A stretch of DNA of 64,000 nt, from positions 62,001 to 126,000 of the forward strand of contig NZ_JBGSRV010000018.1 in the NCBI RefSeq assembly GCF_041737375.1, written 5' to 3'. This DNA comes from Vampirovibrio sp041737375. GTDB taxonomy: Bacteria; Cyanobacteriota; Vampirovibrionia; Vampirovibrionales; Vampirovibrionaceae. This document shows positions 36,310-44,676 of this stretch, in pieces. The notes under the pieces are model-generated. The model was given only the letters and a program-made list of their open reading frames with translations, made no database searches and had not been told where the DNA came from. The translations under genes and the position numbers were made by a program. How positions within the stretch are numbered: the first letter of the stretch is position 1; every line of letters starts with the position of its first letter.

Positions 36310-36621
36310 GCCTGCCCGTCCAACCCACGCCACCCACCTCAAATGCGCATCATTTCAAAAAACGATACGCATGATATCCGCGATGTTAACCTTTATAACT
36401 CGTTCCGCAATCCAGGCTTGTTAAATGTTTTTATTTAATCAAGAGACATACAGACGGTGGCTTCAATCCAAACCCTCCCCTTCCGTTCAGACCGTCCAAA
36501 TTGTTTGATGTCGAAAGCAGCAAGCTTTCAGGCATTCAACATCAAACAGATTTCAACCCAGCCTATGTCCAACCCTGTAACAGCAATGTTACAGGGCTTT
36601 ATTTTATCCGGCTTTAAACAA
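36310..36621. other. Intergenic region holding the small-RNA candidate
   Basis: Between the TPR terminator and the end of pilO. The 3' half holds the candidate small RNA and its terminator; the 5' half (36310-36480) shows nothing recognisable beyond AT-rich promoter-like sequence. Confidence 0.5.
36480..36605 (+). ncRNA. Candidate structured small RNA ending in an intrinsic terminator
   Basis: GTTTGATGT (36503-36511) pairs perfectly with ACATCAAAC (36539-36547), enclosing a second hairpin GAAAGC/GCTTTC (36513-36518 with 36524-36529). About 25 bases later CCCTGTAAC/GTTACAGGG (36573-36596) forms a 9-bp stem followed by CTTTATTTT, a plus-strand terminator. The upstream TPR gene already has its own terminator at 36279-36309, so this one should end a separate transcript. 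No clear promoter was found, only AT-rich sequence near 36420-36440. The structure could instead be a bidirectional terminator for the minus-strand pilO gene plus a chance hairpin. Confidence 0.4.
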
Positions 36622-37332
36622 TCAGGGAGCCACCTGTTGCATGGCCAACCGAATGGTTACCATCAACTTAATGGGTGAGCCGGGATCATAAAGCGTGTCC
36701 GTGGCCCCAGCGGTGTCTTTGTTATTGGATTCATTCACCACGTTAATGGCGGTCATTTCCATCAACTCTTTTTCCTGGGCCATCAATCTCAAAAAGCTCT
36801 GAATGGTATTGTAGGTGCCGCGAACCGCCAATTGATAACCAAAGGTGGTCAACATGGGTGGCGGCGGTGCCACAGGCTCTCCTTCCGCACCTTCTTCAGG
36901 CGTGGCAGCGTCCGCCGGTGCATTGGTGGCATCAGCGGCGGGTTCTCCCTCTGCCGAAGCTGTTGCGGAACTACTGATCAAAGGGTCCACCTCGGCAGGC
37001 GCCAGACTGATAAATTTATTGCCCGCCCCCGTGGCCAACCCCACCACCTGATCCAGCATCTGCTTAATGACCACTTCGCGGGTATCTTCCGTAAAGGTCT
37101 TTACTTTAATATCGGGTGGAATATCCGTATTTTTTTCAAGAATAGCAATTTGGCCGGTCAAAGAGTCTTTTTCAATTTGCAGGTTCTTTAACTCATCGCT
37201 TAACGCGTTAAACTGGGTGGTATTGGCTGTGTAAGCGTCAAACTGAGGAAGCCCCAGCCCCACAAAAATGGCAATGCCACCAGCCACCAAAGCGGCCCCA
37301 ACCAATGTTTTTTCGTTTTGCCTTAATGCCAT
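36622..37332 (-). CDS. pilO: PilO-like type IV pilus assembly protein
   Basis: 236 residues from the ATG at 37332, preferred because GAGGTAGGT lies just before it and the preceding gene ends 8 bases upstream. It has one membrane helix (LVGAALVAGGIAIFVGLGL, about 10-30), a coiled coil (FNALSDELKNLQIEKDSLT) and a C-terminal ferredoxin-like region (YQLAVRGTYNTIQSFLRL), the usual PilO plan. An Ala/Pro/Glu-rich insertion at about 120-160 is unusual. PilO dimerises with PilN in the inner-membrane alignment complex. It follows the PilM-PilN fusion in one operon. Confidence 0.78.
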   Translation of the reverse strand: MALRQNEKTLVGAALVAGGIAIFVGLGLPQFDAYTANTTQFNALSDELKNLQIEKDSLTGQIAILEKNTDIPPDIKVKTFTEDTREVVIKQMLDQVVGLATGAGNKFISLAPAEVDPLISSSATASAEGEPAADATNAPADAATPEEGAEGEPVAPPPPMLTTFGYQLAVRGTYNTIQSFLRLMAQEKELMEMTAINVVNESNNKDTAGATDTLYDPGSPIKLMVTIRLAMQQVAP

Positions 37333-37339
37333 ACCTACC

Positions 37340-38938
37340 TCAAGCTCCGGGGTTGGCGGGTGGGTTTTCCCCACTACTATCCGCACCCGGTGACACCTTG
37401 GGCGGCAGCAGGGAAGGATCCAGGTTGATGCCGCCGCTGATTTTAAAATCGTAAACCAAAGAACTGGCCATGCGGCCTTCTACAATTGAATCAATTAAAA
37501 TGGCCTTGGTGTAAGGGGCCGCATCAAAACTTTTGGCAAAATTAATCACCGATTTATGATTCAGCGCCTTGCCGGTCAGCAGCAAGCCCTCGTTCACCTC
37601 TAAAGCCTGAATCCAGACTTGTTCAGGGGTCTTTTGTCTCAAGTCATCGGTCAGGGCCACATAAACCAGGTTCCGAATCTTGGCCTTTTCCAGCAGTTGA
37701 ATCAAACTTTGATCCAGCTCCGCCTTACGCTTTAACTCCTCCTGCCGACTTTGCAGACCGGAAACCTCCACCTTGGCGCCCTCCACTTTGGATTGCGCCT
37801 CTGGAATCTGAGCACCCACTGAGCTGGCCATCAGCCATAAAACAATAGAAGCAAGCCCACTCAACACCATCAAAGTTACACCCAAGGGCATTAGCCAGGG
37901 CAATTTTCCCGAATCAGAACCACTGTCTCCAACATGGGAACCACTGGCCCCACTACTCACAGAAGTGCCTCCCGATTGATTCAAACCCGCATTGATATCC
38001 AAATCAAAAGGAAAGGGGACCACTGAAGTCATGGACGCCCCAATGGTAGCAAGCGATATGGGGTGAGACATGGAAATAGCGTTACCGATAGGGGCGCTGC
38101 GTACCGGACAGCCCAAATGGCTTGCCAGAACCGCTTCCATGGCAGGAGGCAGGTTGTGGGTCATCCACAAAACGGGTTGCAAGGTTTTGGTGGTTCGGCG
38201 AATCTCTTCCAGTAAATCTTCCACCACCATGTTGTCCTGGGCGGCGTTGGCAAAATCACGGGTGTCCATAGACAATTCCCGGAACTCCATAAGCTGATCA
38301 AATTGCCACAGGGAAAAGCGAATGCGAGAGGGATCCACCAGAATCATGCCCCAGTGAGCATCCTGACCCGCTTGCTGCACCAAGCTATCCAGAACCCCGG
38401 TACCGGCCATACCCCGCAGAACATTCAAAGGTTCCAGCCCAATGGTATGGACTTTCAGCTTTAAATCTTTCATCACTTTCAAATAAGCGGACAGCGCGTC
38501 GCTGCGCAGCGCCCCTAACATGAGTTGCTGCATGCTATGGGGCAATTGAGGGTTATCAATCACCACAAAATCAACGGCGGCCTCGGTGTTGTCAAAGGTT
38601 TTATAGCGCTCGGCTTCGCTGGATAGCGAAACATACAAACTGGAAGCATCCATGCCCTTGGGCATTTCCACCATGCGCAGCAAGGTGCCGGGAAGCGACA
38701 GATGAACGAGAGTAGGCCGGGGCTTGGCGGAACGCAACAGCTGGGAGATTAACTCTTTTAAAAACGTGATGTCCTGAATGGTATCCAGCTCAGGGTGAAT
38801 CAACCCCTCTGGCATGGTCATGGATAACGCCTGTTGAATGGACAGGGTTTTATGGGAAAAAACCGCCAGTTCAACCGCATGATGTGAAATCGACAAGGCG
38901 GCAAAAACCGGCTTTTTGATCTTAGGGCTTACTGTCAT
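37340..38938 (-). CDS. PilM-PilN fusion, type IV pilus assembly
   Basis: 532 residues from the ATG at 38938 (a TTG seven codons upstream is possible). Residues about 1-315 have the PilM actin-like fold (VFAALSISHHAVELAVFSH; GMILVDPSRIRFSLWQF; LATIGASM). A Ser/Gly linker precedes a membrane helix at about 350-375 (MPLGVTLMVLSGLASIVLWL), a coiled coil and a PilN domain ending TKAILIDSIVEGRMA and LVYDFKISGGIN. PilM is normally a separate cytoplasmic protein and PilN a separate membrane protein that binds it through its N-terminal tail. Here they are one chain. PilO follows directly; PilP and PilQ are absent from the window. Confidence 0.78.
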   Translation of the reverse strand: MTVSPKIKKPVFAALSISHHAVELAVFSHKTLSIQQALSMTMPEGLIHPELDTIQDITFLKELISQLLRSAKPRPTLVHLSLPGTLLRMVEMPKGMDASSLYVSLSSEAERYKTFDNTEAAVDFVVIDNPQLPHSMQQLMLGALRSDALSAYLKVMKDLKLKVHTIGLEPLNVLRGMAGTGVLDSLVQQAGQDAHWGMILVDPSRIRFSLWQFDQLMEFRELSMDTRDFANAAQDNMVVEDLLEEIRRTTKTLQPVLWMTHNLPPAMEAVLASHLGCPVRSAPIGNAISMSHPISLATIGASMTSVVPFPFDLDINAGLNQSGGTSVSSGASGSHVGDSGSDSGKLPWLMPLGVTLMVLSGLASIVLWLMASSVGAQIPEAQSKVEGAKVEVSGLQSRQEELKRKAELDQSLIQLLEKAKIRNLVYVALTDDLRQKTPEQVWIQALEVNEGLLLTGKALNHKSVINFAKSFDAAPYTKAILIDSIVEGRMASSLVYDFKISGGINLDPSLLPPKVSPGADSSGENPPANPGA

Positions 38939-39098
38939 GAAATCGCAGCCACACTCCAACGCTCACTCAAGATGTGAACAATATAGCATAGCTTGCCCGT
39001 TGTGGGGGCAATGAACCCATACAGGCCACAACCTTCATCCAAACAGAGGAGTAAAGTAATACCCTGAAGAAGAGGTTAGAGTGGCAAATTATCGAAAT

Positions 39099-39455
39099 TT
39101 AACGCTCACTTAAAAAACCGATAACCCCGTAAGCGGCACTTTTTTGCAAGTGCCGGGGAGCGCTTTTGAGTAAATTGAAGCATTCCGCAATTAATGGGTC
39201 ATCCGCCTCACTTTGGGGACGGCTGGAAATAAACAGGTAATCGGGGCGCTCGTTGAAAAACCATTCCATGGGCTTTTTGTACAGCTTGGAAAGCATGTAC
39301 AGCTCCACGGCTTCCAGCTTCCGATTCCCGGACTCGAATGAGGACACCGCCGACGTGGGAATTTGTAAATAACGGGCCACCACTTCCTGCTTTAATTTAG
39401 CCTCTTGTCGGGCCTGTTTCAGGAGAAGACAAAACTGTTTTCGATCATTTATCAT
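39099..39455 (-). CDS. XRE-family helix-turn-helix regulator
   Basis: 118 residues from the ATG at 39455 (GGAGG about 12 bases upstream; an ATG at 39503 is possible). The helix-turn-helix is LKQEVVARYLQIPTSAVSSF with ESGNRKLEAVELYMLSKLY after it, typical of XRE/Cro repressors. The C-terminal half (LIAECFNLLKSAPRHLQKSA) is a short helical region. It likely regulates transcription, possibly of itself; its neighbours, pilM-N and the formyl-THF cyclo-ligase, give no clear target. Confidence 0.85.
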   Translation of the reverse strand: MINDRKQFCLLLKQARQEAKLKQEVVARYLQIPTSAVSSFESGNRKLEAVELYMLSKLYKKPMEWFFNERPDYLFISSRPQSEADDPLIAECFNLLKSAPRHLQKSAAYGVIGFLSER

Positions 39456-39542
39456 AAAGGGGCTGAACCTCCAGCTATTCCGCTGAATAAAAAGTCGACC
39501 CATTTCCGGGAAACTTTAATTTTTAGTATGAAAGCTTAACCT

Positions 39543-40172
39543 ATGAGTGATTCCCCCATTTCCGACGCTTCCAAACAGACCCTTAGAAAACAAGCGCTTG
39601 CCCTGCGGGCCACCCTGCCCATGGCCAGCCTGAGCGCGCTGATCTGTCAAAAAATCGCCACCCACCCGGCCATTATTAAAGCCAGCCGGGTGCTGTTTTA
39701 TTACCCTTTACGTACAGAACCCGACTTGCGAGCGCTGGCGAACCAGTTTCCTGACAAAAACTGGTTTCTCCCCGTCATGAAATCCGGGCAAGGCATGAGG
39801 TTTTACCCCTACCAGCCCCAAAAGCCGCTAAGGCCCGGAAAGCACGGCATTCTGGAACCGGAGGCATCAGAGGAGGCGGCAGCCATTGGCCCAGAACACT
39901 TGCAAGCGGATGATGTCATGATTCTGCCCGGATTGCTGTTTGACCAAAGCGGGTACCGCCTGGGTTATGGGCAGGGCAATTTCGACCGCTTTTTGGGGCA
40001 GGCGCATGAGCAGGGGCAGACCTGTGTGACCATCGGCGCTGTTCCCAGTGATTTATTATGGGAAAACCTGCCCGTGGAAGGGTGGGATTTGCCGGTAGAC
40101 TGGCTGATTACCGAACATCACATCTGGTCTGCCCATGCGGAAAGAGAGGGGTCGTCAAATTTTGACGGTTGA
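39543..40172 (+). CDS. 5-Formyltetrahydrofolate cyclo-ligase
   Basis: 209 residues. The family signature is complete: KQTLRKQALALRATLP near the start, VLFYYPLRTEPDL, LPVMKSGQGMRFYPY, and RLGYGQGNFDRFL (ATP/folate site, about 140-152). It converts 5-formyl-THF to 5,10-methenyl-THF using ATP, returning a storage folate to one-carbon metabolism. Length fits the family. It is read alone; its stop codon overlaps the -35 element of the tRNA-Val promoter. Confidence 0.92.
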   Translation: MSDSPISDASKQTLRKQALALRATLPMASLSALICQKIATHPAIIKASRVLFYYPLRTEPDLRALANQFPDKNWFLPVMKSGQGMRFYPYQPQKPLRPGKHGILEPEASEEAAAIGPEHLQADDVMILPGLLFDQSGYRLGYGQGNFDRFLGQAHEQGQTCVTIGAVPSDLLWENLPVEGWDLPVDWLITEHHIWSAHAEREGSSNFDG

Positions 40173-40197
40173 CCGACTCATCCGCTTTGGGTATAAC
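40169..40197 (+). promoter_or_regulatory. Promoter of the tRNA-Val gene
   Basis: TTGACC (40169-40174) and TATAAC (40192-40197) are separated by 17 bases; the tRNA begins about 20 bases after the -10. The -35 element contains the TGA stop of the preceding gene. Confidence 0.8.
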
Positions 40198-40216
40198 TAA
40201 ATTCCGCAACAAAAGC

Positions 40217-40292
40217 GGGCGCTTAGCTCAGTTGGTAGAGCGTCTCGTTTACACCGAGAGGGTCGGCGGTTCGAGTCCGTCAGCGCCCACCA
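40217..40292 (+). tRNA. tRNA-Val (anticodon TAC)
   Basis: 76 bases. Acceptor arm GGGCGCT pairs with AGCGCCC followed by encoded ACCA. D-arm (AGCTCAGTTGGTAGAGC), anticodon loop TTTACAC with TAC, and T-arm (GGCGGTTCGAGTCCGTC) are all in place. The CCA end is genomically encoded. Confidence 0.97.
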
Positions 40293-40301
40293 TTTGATTT
40301 T

Positions 40302-40332
40302 AAAAGCCTTGAAACCTTTTCAAGGCTTTTTT
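40302..40332. terminator. Bidirectional intrinsic terminator
   Basis: AAAAGCCTTGAAA and TTTTCAAGGCTTTTTT form a long stem with a short loop just after tRNA-Val, also ending the minus-strand Rha gene. Confidence 0.88.
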
Positions 40333-40336
40333 AACG

Positions 40337-40777
40337 TTAATAATTCGCGCGCCTCAAAATACGACGTTCCGCCTCGATGGAAGCCTGCATTTTCATCAAG
40401 TCCAGGGTACTCATGGTGAGAAACGGGTTTTTATCACACACTTGCAATTGCTTTAAATTTTCGTCCAACCGATCAAAAGCTTCCAGGTAATCGTGATGGA
40501 TTTGGGCCGATTTTTCGTCTGTAAATTTTCGGGCCAACAAAATAAAGCCATCTCGGGTTACCCGAAACATGGTTTGCAATTCGCCTTCGGGATCGGTGTA
40601 GCTCACTTCGGTAAAGTTAGTGTTGCGAAACGTCAGAGAACATTCCAGGTGCCGGATGTCTTCTAACAGTTCCTCGTGCTGGATGCGAAAGACCCACGCC
40701 ATGTTTTGTGTATTAGTCACTGGCCCCCCATCAATAATTCTAACCTCAGGGTTGATGGGCCGGGACGTGTAAGCCAT
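40337..40777 (-). CDS. Rha-family phage regulatory protein
   Basis: 146 residues. NPEVRIIDGGPVTNTQNMAW, IQHEELLEDIRHLEC, NTNFTEVSYTDPEGELQTMF and RVTRDGFILLARKFTDEKSA match the Rha (pRha) family, DNA-binding proteins found in phages and prophages. GGAGT lies 6 bases before the ATG. It sits beside tRNA-Val, a common integration site, but no integrase or attachment repeat was found. It may be a domesticated remnant. Confidence 0.82.
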   Translation of the reverse strand: MAYTSRPINPEVRIIDGGPVTNTQNMAWVFRIQHEELLEDIRHLECSLTFRNTNFTEVSYTDPEGELQTMFRVTRDGFILLARKFTDEKSAQIHHDYLEAFDRLDENLKQLQVCDKNPFLTMSTLDLMKMQASIEAERRILRRANY

Positions 40778-41090
40778 ATCGCACTCCTTATCTTGCTTGA
40801 AGGAACCTAGTAAATTGAGAAGGGAATTTACAAATCGTATTAATTGCTTTGACTGCTTTGTTTTAGTCAGTCGTCACTCCTGCTTTTAACGGATATCGCC
40901 GGATTCGGGCAAAACTTTAATTTTTGTCTTTCCCCCTGAATCCAGCGAGCAAAGGCCATTACCAAAAACAAAAACGCTGCTTGGGAAAGGTCTTGGCACC
41001 CAAAGCGGGCGGTCTTTAAAATTCAAGGTTTCGGATTTCAGGCCGATAATCCGGTAGAATCAACCGGGGCAAACGGGAGTCAGAAACACC
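40778..41090. other. Intergenic region, no gene seen
   Basis: Divergent upstream regions of the Rha and 41091 genes. GCCGATAA at 41042-41049 resembles a sigma-28 -10 element, but no TAAA occurs at the right distance, so I do not call a promoter. Confidence 0.4.
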
Positions 41091-41447
41091 ATGTCATTCA
41101 TCCTTCGTAACGGCCATAACGGCATTCCTTATTTACTGGCCGGGTTGCTGTGGATGGGACCAACCGCAATGGCGGCCAAGTATCAGGATGTTTATTTAAA
41201 TGACAACCGGGTGTGTAAAGCTTGTCGGCTTGAGGTGGTCAATCCTGATAGCGTTCGCTTGACCAACCGGGAAGGCCATCGGGTGTTGGTGAAACCCAAA
41301 GACATATTGGGCATCGATCAGCATCCGGTATGGCGAAAACTGATTTTTAGCAGCTTGCATGGCATTGGTCTACCCGGCCCGGTAATTGTGCCAAATGCCT
41401 TTGAAGACGGGCGGGACTACGCCTGCAAGTATTGCGAGCCCCCTTAG
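41091..41447 (+). CDS. Hypothetical secreted protein with two CxxC motifs
   Basis: 118 residues. A signal peptide is visible (IPYLLAGLLWMGPTAMAA, cleavage after AMA). The mature part has VCKACRLEVVNPDSVRLTN near 42-60 and ends YACKYCEPP; two CxxC pairs may bind metal or form disulfides. A short beta-rich segment (NREGHRVLVKPKDILGID) resembles a small SH3-like or YgdR-like barrel. No family recognised. It may share the region with the divergently read Rha gene but has no linked partner. Confidence 0.6.
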   Translation: MSFILRNGHNGIPYLLAGLLWMGPTAMAAKYQDVYLNDNRVCKACRLEVVNPDSVRLTNREGHRVLVKPKDILGIDQHPVWRKLIFSSLHGIGLPGPVIVPNAFEDGRDYACKYCEPP

Positions 41448-41463
41448 CCCTCTATGGATCTGT

Positions 41464-42270
41464 CTAGCGATTCATGGAGCCGTCCGGCCATTGTGCGGCG
41501 CTGGCTGTCTGATTGCGGTTTAAAACCTGACGGGCCCGCTCAAAAACCTGATCAAACATAGGTTCCGTTAATCGGCCGGTAAAGGTATTTTGCTGGCTGG
41601 GGTGATATGAGCCAATCAGGGTTAACCCTTGCTGCAATTCATACACCAGCCCATGGCCAAATTTAGGCTTGGGCTGCCCTTTGGGCAAGGCCAAGCGGGG
41701 TTCCCGCAAAATAGCATCCCAGGCCACTTTGCCCAAGGCCACCACCACCTGAATATTTTTAAGCAAGGCCAGTTCAGTGGTTAAATAGGAACGACAATTC
41801 AGGATTTCGGCAGGCAGTAGCTTGTTATCAGGGGGTGCGCAATGGGCCACCGCGCTCAGGTAGCAATCGGATAAATACAAGCCATCCGACAGATTGATGG
41901 ATTCCGCCTGATTGGCAAAACCCGCCTTGTGCAAGGCCCGATACAACCAGTTTCCGCTGCGATCGCCGGTAAACATGCGCCCGGTTCGATTTCCCCCATG
42001 CGCCGCCGGGGCCAAGCCCACCAGCAAAACACGGGCGTTGGGATCTCCCAAACTGGGCACCGGACGGCCCCAATATCGATCATCCGCAAAGCGTTTCACC
42101 TTCACCTCGGCAACCAGTTCCCGCCACGCCACCAACCGTTCGCACCGTCGGCAGCCGATCAAATCCGACATCAGGCCAGCCAGATCCTTCTCAGGCCCCA
42201 ACGCCTGAGGGGAAGGGGTAACGGTATTGTTTGCAGTAGGGGCGGTTGTTTTTTTGTGGGGCATCATCAT
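41464..42270 (-). CDS. Family 5 uracil-DNA glycosylase (UDGb type)
   Basis: 268 residues. GLAPAAHGGNRTGRMFTG (about 86-103) and GSYHPSQQNTFTGRLT are the two motifs of family 5 uracil-DNA glycosylases. Cys 40 and 43 (CRRC) plus later Cys in LSDCYLSAVAHCAPP and LNCRSY are likely ligands of the [4Fe-4S] cluster typical of the family. It removes uracil (and some other deaminated bases) from DNA to start base excision repair. The first 25 residues are low-complexity. It is read alone; a radical SAM repair operon lies 16 kb away. Confidence 0.92.
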   Translation of the reverse strand: MMMPHKKTTAPTANNTVTPSPQALGPEKDLAGLMSDLIGCRRCERLVAWRELVAEVKVKRFADDRYWGRPVPSLGDPNARVLLVGLAPAAHGGNRTGRMFTGDRSGNWLYRALHKAGFANQAESINLSDGLYLSDCYLSAVAHCAPPDNKLLPAEILNCRSYLTTELALLKNIQVVVALGKVAWDAILREPRLALPKGQPKPKFGHGLVYELQQGLTLIGSYHPSQQNTFTGRLTEPMFDQVFERARQVLNRNQTASAAQWPDGSMNR

Positions 42271-42335
42271 TCTATTAATGCCAAATCAAAGGTAAATTTC
42301 AATTTTTAAATGCGCCTGATGATCTCCTTAACACC

Positions 42336-42364
42336 CAAAAAGGCCGAAACGCATTCGACCTTTC
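42336..42364 (-). terminator. Intrinsic terminator of the glycine-zipper gene
   Basis: On the minus strand AAAGGTCGAA pairs with TTCGGCCTTT (one G-U) around a short loop and runs into TT; it lies about 40 bases after the 42402 stop. Confidence 0.7.
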
Positions 42365-42401
42365 TGGTGTGCTTAAAGCGCAGTGCTAAATCATGGCAGG
42401 A

Positions 42402-42821
42402 CTATCGCCGGTTCCAAAATTTGCGAACGTAATGATAACCAGCGCCGCTACCCGCACCCAACACAGCGCCGTTGGTTTTGCTGCGTCCGGTGGCATAGCT
42501 GGCTCCGGTGCCAATCACAGCGCCCTGAGCGGTATTTCGTAATAAGGGCTTGTCCTTGAAAAATCGGGACTGGGTCATCAGGCCGGTGCCAACACCCACG
42601 GCGGCCCCGGTTGCAGCCCCTTTACCCACGGAGGTACGATCCGACATGACCCCCACAGCGGCACCGGCAGCGGCGCCAATAGCACCCTGTTTCACGGCTG
42701 GTTTACGCCAGATATCATCGGCAAAAGCGCTGGATGTTAAACCGGTTGTCACCAATGCGGCCACAACCAAAATACTGGCTTGCTGATAAAGCTTGTGGCT
42801 CAAAATGCGATCATTCATCAT
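42402..42821 (-). CDS. Secreted glycine-zipper protein
   Basis: 139 residues. A signal peptide (LVVAALVTTGLTSSAFA, cleavage after AFA) precedes three glycine-zipper blocks: GAIGAAAGAAVGVMS, GKGAATGAAVGVGTGLM and GAVLGAGSGAGYH. Glycine zippers pack helices in membranes or form pores, and are common in outer-membrane-associated proteins. GGAGGGAAC precedes the start (two adjacent ATG codons). The repeats resemble the zipper in the SLH protein at 44677. Function unknown. Confidence 0.75.
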   Translation of the reverse strand: MMNDRILSHKLYQQASILVVAALVTTGLTSSAFADDIWRKPAVKQGAIGAAAGAAVGVMSDRTSVGKGAATGAAVGVGTGLMTQSRFFKDKPLLRNTAQGAVIGTGASYATGRSKTNGAVLGAGSGAGYHYVRKFWNRR

Positions 42822-42947
42822 GTTCCCTCCTTAATTCCAAATTGCGAACCTGGCTATCGCGCGTGCTGTTTTTTATCTGTAAACTATCAGGACGCCCCAG
42901 CCATTTTATGGTTCCGCTTCACGGGCGAAGCACTCTTATTCTATCCT

Positions 42948-43928
42948 ATGCTAATCTACCACTCAGGGGTTCAAAAAGTTTCACAGGGGGATTGTCCTAT
43001 TACACATCAGCCTGACTCTATCAGTATTACAGGGAAACCCGGTTTCATCGGGAAGGCTTCGTATGGGGCCAGTCAAATCGTGTCGTTTCTTAAAACGCTG
43101 ACCCAGCGAATGATTCAGCATGATTGCGCCGGACTGGCGGCGGAAATGTGCTACAACTGGATGATTTCACTGCTTCCCATGATTATTTTCATTTTCACCT
43201 TGTTTGGCCTCATGAACGCCCAACCCGAATTGTTTGCCCAAGTGGCCCGAGTGCTACAGCGATTGATTCCGGGAGAGGCTTTTCATATGGTGGAAGCCAG
43301 CATTCGGGCCTTGATTGCCGACAGTACCAGTGAACTGGCCCTTTTAAGTTTGCTGGCCTCGTTGTGGACCGCTTCCAACGGGGCGGTCACCCTGGAAAAA
43401 GCGTTCATCCGTTTTTATGGCATGGAGTCCAGAACACCGGGTTTTTGGCAGCAACGCGCCATTGCCATTCTCTTGATACTGGGGCTGGCTTTTATTGTGC
43501 TGGTTTGTGCCAACCTGATTATTTTTGGAGAGCTGATTATCCAAATTTTGCAAACCGGGTTAAACCTGCCCAACAGCGCTATCGACTTTATGAGCTGGGG
43601 CCGGTGGGCCTTGTCTGTTTCCAGCCTTCTGGTAATTAGCTGGTTTGTGTATTCCATGGTGCCAAGGCCTCTGGGTCCTCAGTCCTGGAAAAAAATGTGG
43701 CCTGGCGCTTTGGTGTTTGTGCCGTTGTGGATTCTGTTTTCATTCCTGTTTAGCCAATATGTCCATAATATGGGCAATTACAGCAAAATTTACGGCCCCA
43801 TGGGCGCCATTATTATTTTGATGATTTGGCTCTATCTCACCTCATTTGCGCTACTGGTGGGGGGAGAAGTGAACGCCTTATTGCTGGAACAAGAACTGGA
43901 ACCTGCTCCCAGCGAGTCACTTTCCTGA
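42948..43928 (+). CDS. YihY/virulence factor BrkB family membrane protein
   Basis: 326 residues from the ATG at 42948. A longer frame to 42780 would cover the divergent glycine-zipper start, so it is not used; no strong ribosome binding site marks 42948. Six membrane helices are expected: MISLLPMIIFIFTLFGL, LALLSLLASLWTASNG, AIAILLILGLAFIVLVCANL, WALSVSSLLVISWFVY, PGALVFVPLWILFSFLF and MGAIIILMIWLYLTSFALLV, all typical of the YihY (former RNase BN) family. The role is unclear; some members are linked to osmotic or virulence functions. Confidence 0.85.
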   Translation: MLIYHSGVQKVSQGDCPITHQPDSISITGKPGFIGKASYGASQIVSFLKTLTQRMIQHDCAGLAAEMCYNWMISLLPMIIFIFTLFGLMNAQPELFAQVARVLQRLIPGEAFHMVEASIRALIADSTSELALLSLLASLWTASNGAVTLEKAFIRFYGMESRTPGFWQQRAIAILLILGLAFIVLVCANLIIFGELIIQILQTGLNLPNSAIDFMSWGRWALSVSSLLVISWFVYSMVPRPLGPQSWKKMWPGALVFVPLWILFSFLFSQYVHNMGNYSKIYGPMGAIIILMIWLYLTSFALLVGGEVNALLLEQELEPAPSESLS

Positions 43929-44676
43929 GTCTCCAAAACATCATTTCTGCCAATGGTTACTCTGCTTTTTCTGTGCATTTTTTTTCAATCCTTCCAGTAG
44001 GATGGCCTCTTGCAATTGTGACGTTTCTAAAACAATTTTAAGATTTAAAACGGCTTTCAAAAAATTTTTAAGAAAGCAACTATTTAAAGTATATTGATTG
44101 CAATTTAAATAGTAATGTTGAAAAAATAGGTAATTTCGAACTACGGCAGTTGCCAAAAAATATTTGTTTTGAGCCAGTGTATTTTAAATTGAAGGAGTGT
44201 AAAGCATTATCTCAACAATTTGGGGTTCCTTGTGCTAGGATAAAGTGAGTTGAAACTATTCATGTTGTTTAACGTAGCAGGTTATAGAACTTTTAATAGG
44301 GTAGTTATTAGGGCTTTTTGTTAATTTGAAAGAGGGCCTGCTGTCATTTGAAAAATGACCCAGGAATACAGTCGGACATTCAACATAAGAAATTCCAACC
44401 ACCGTCAATTCCTCAATTTATCAACCGGGCAGTGCTGTTCTCACCCTGCTTGACAAACTCTATTCACACCCTGAATTGGATTCAGAGATGAGTGATGGTG
44501 TCTTAAATTGAGCAATGAACAAGATTCCATAACTTAAAGACGCTAAACCCAGCAGCGGTGTCTTTGCAAAATCCAGTTTTCTCAATCAGCCTGTACAAAC
44601 CATACGCCATCGTATAAACACCGGCTGATGCCACTTCAAAATCGCAAAAAAATACTATCGTTAAAAAGGAGATACT
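43929..44676. other. AT-rich intergenic region with decayed coding stretches
   Basis: 748 bases with visibly higher AT content than the flanks. Two weak coding-like pieces are present: plus strand 44400-44510 (QPGSAVLTLLDKLYSHPEL) and minus strand near 44520-44650 (ASAGVYTMAYGLYRLIEKTG). Neither has a start with a ribosome binding site and neither matches a family I know. It may be an eroded mobile or foreign segment. Confidence 0.35.

Noticed and set aside
41042..41049. GCCGATAA, resembling a sigma-28 -10 element
   Set aside because: No TAAA lies 15 bases upstream; the nearest is 21 bases away.
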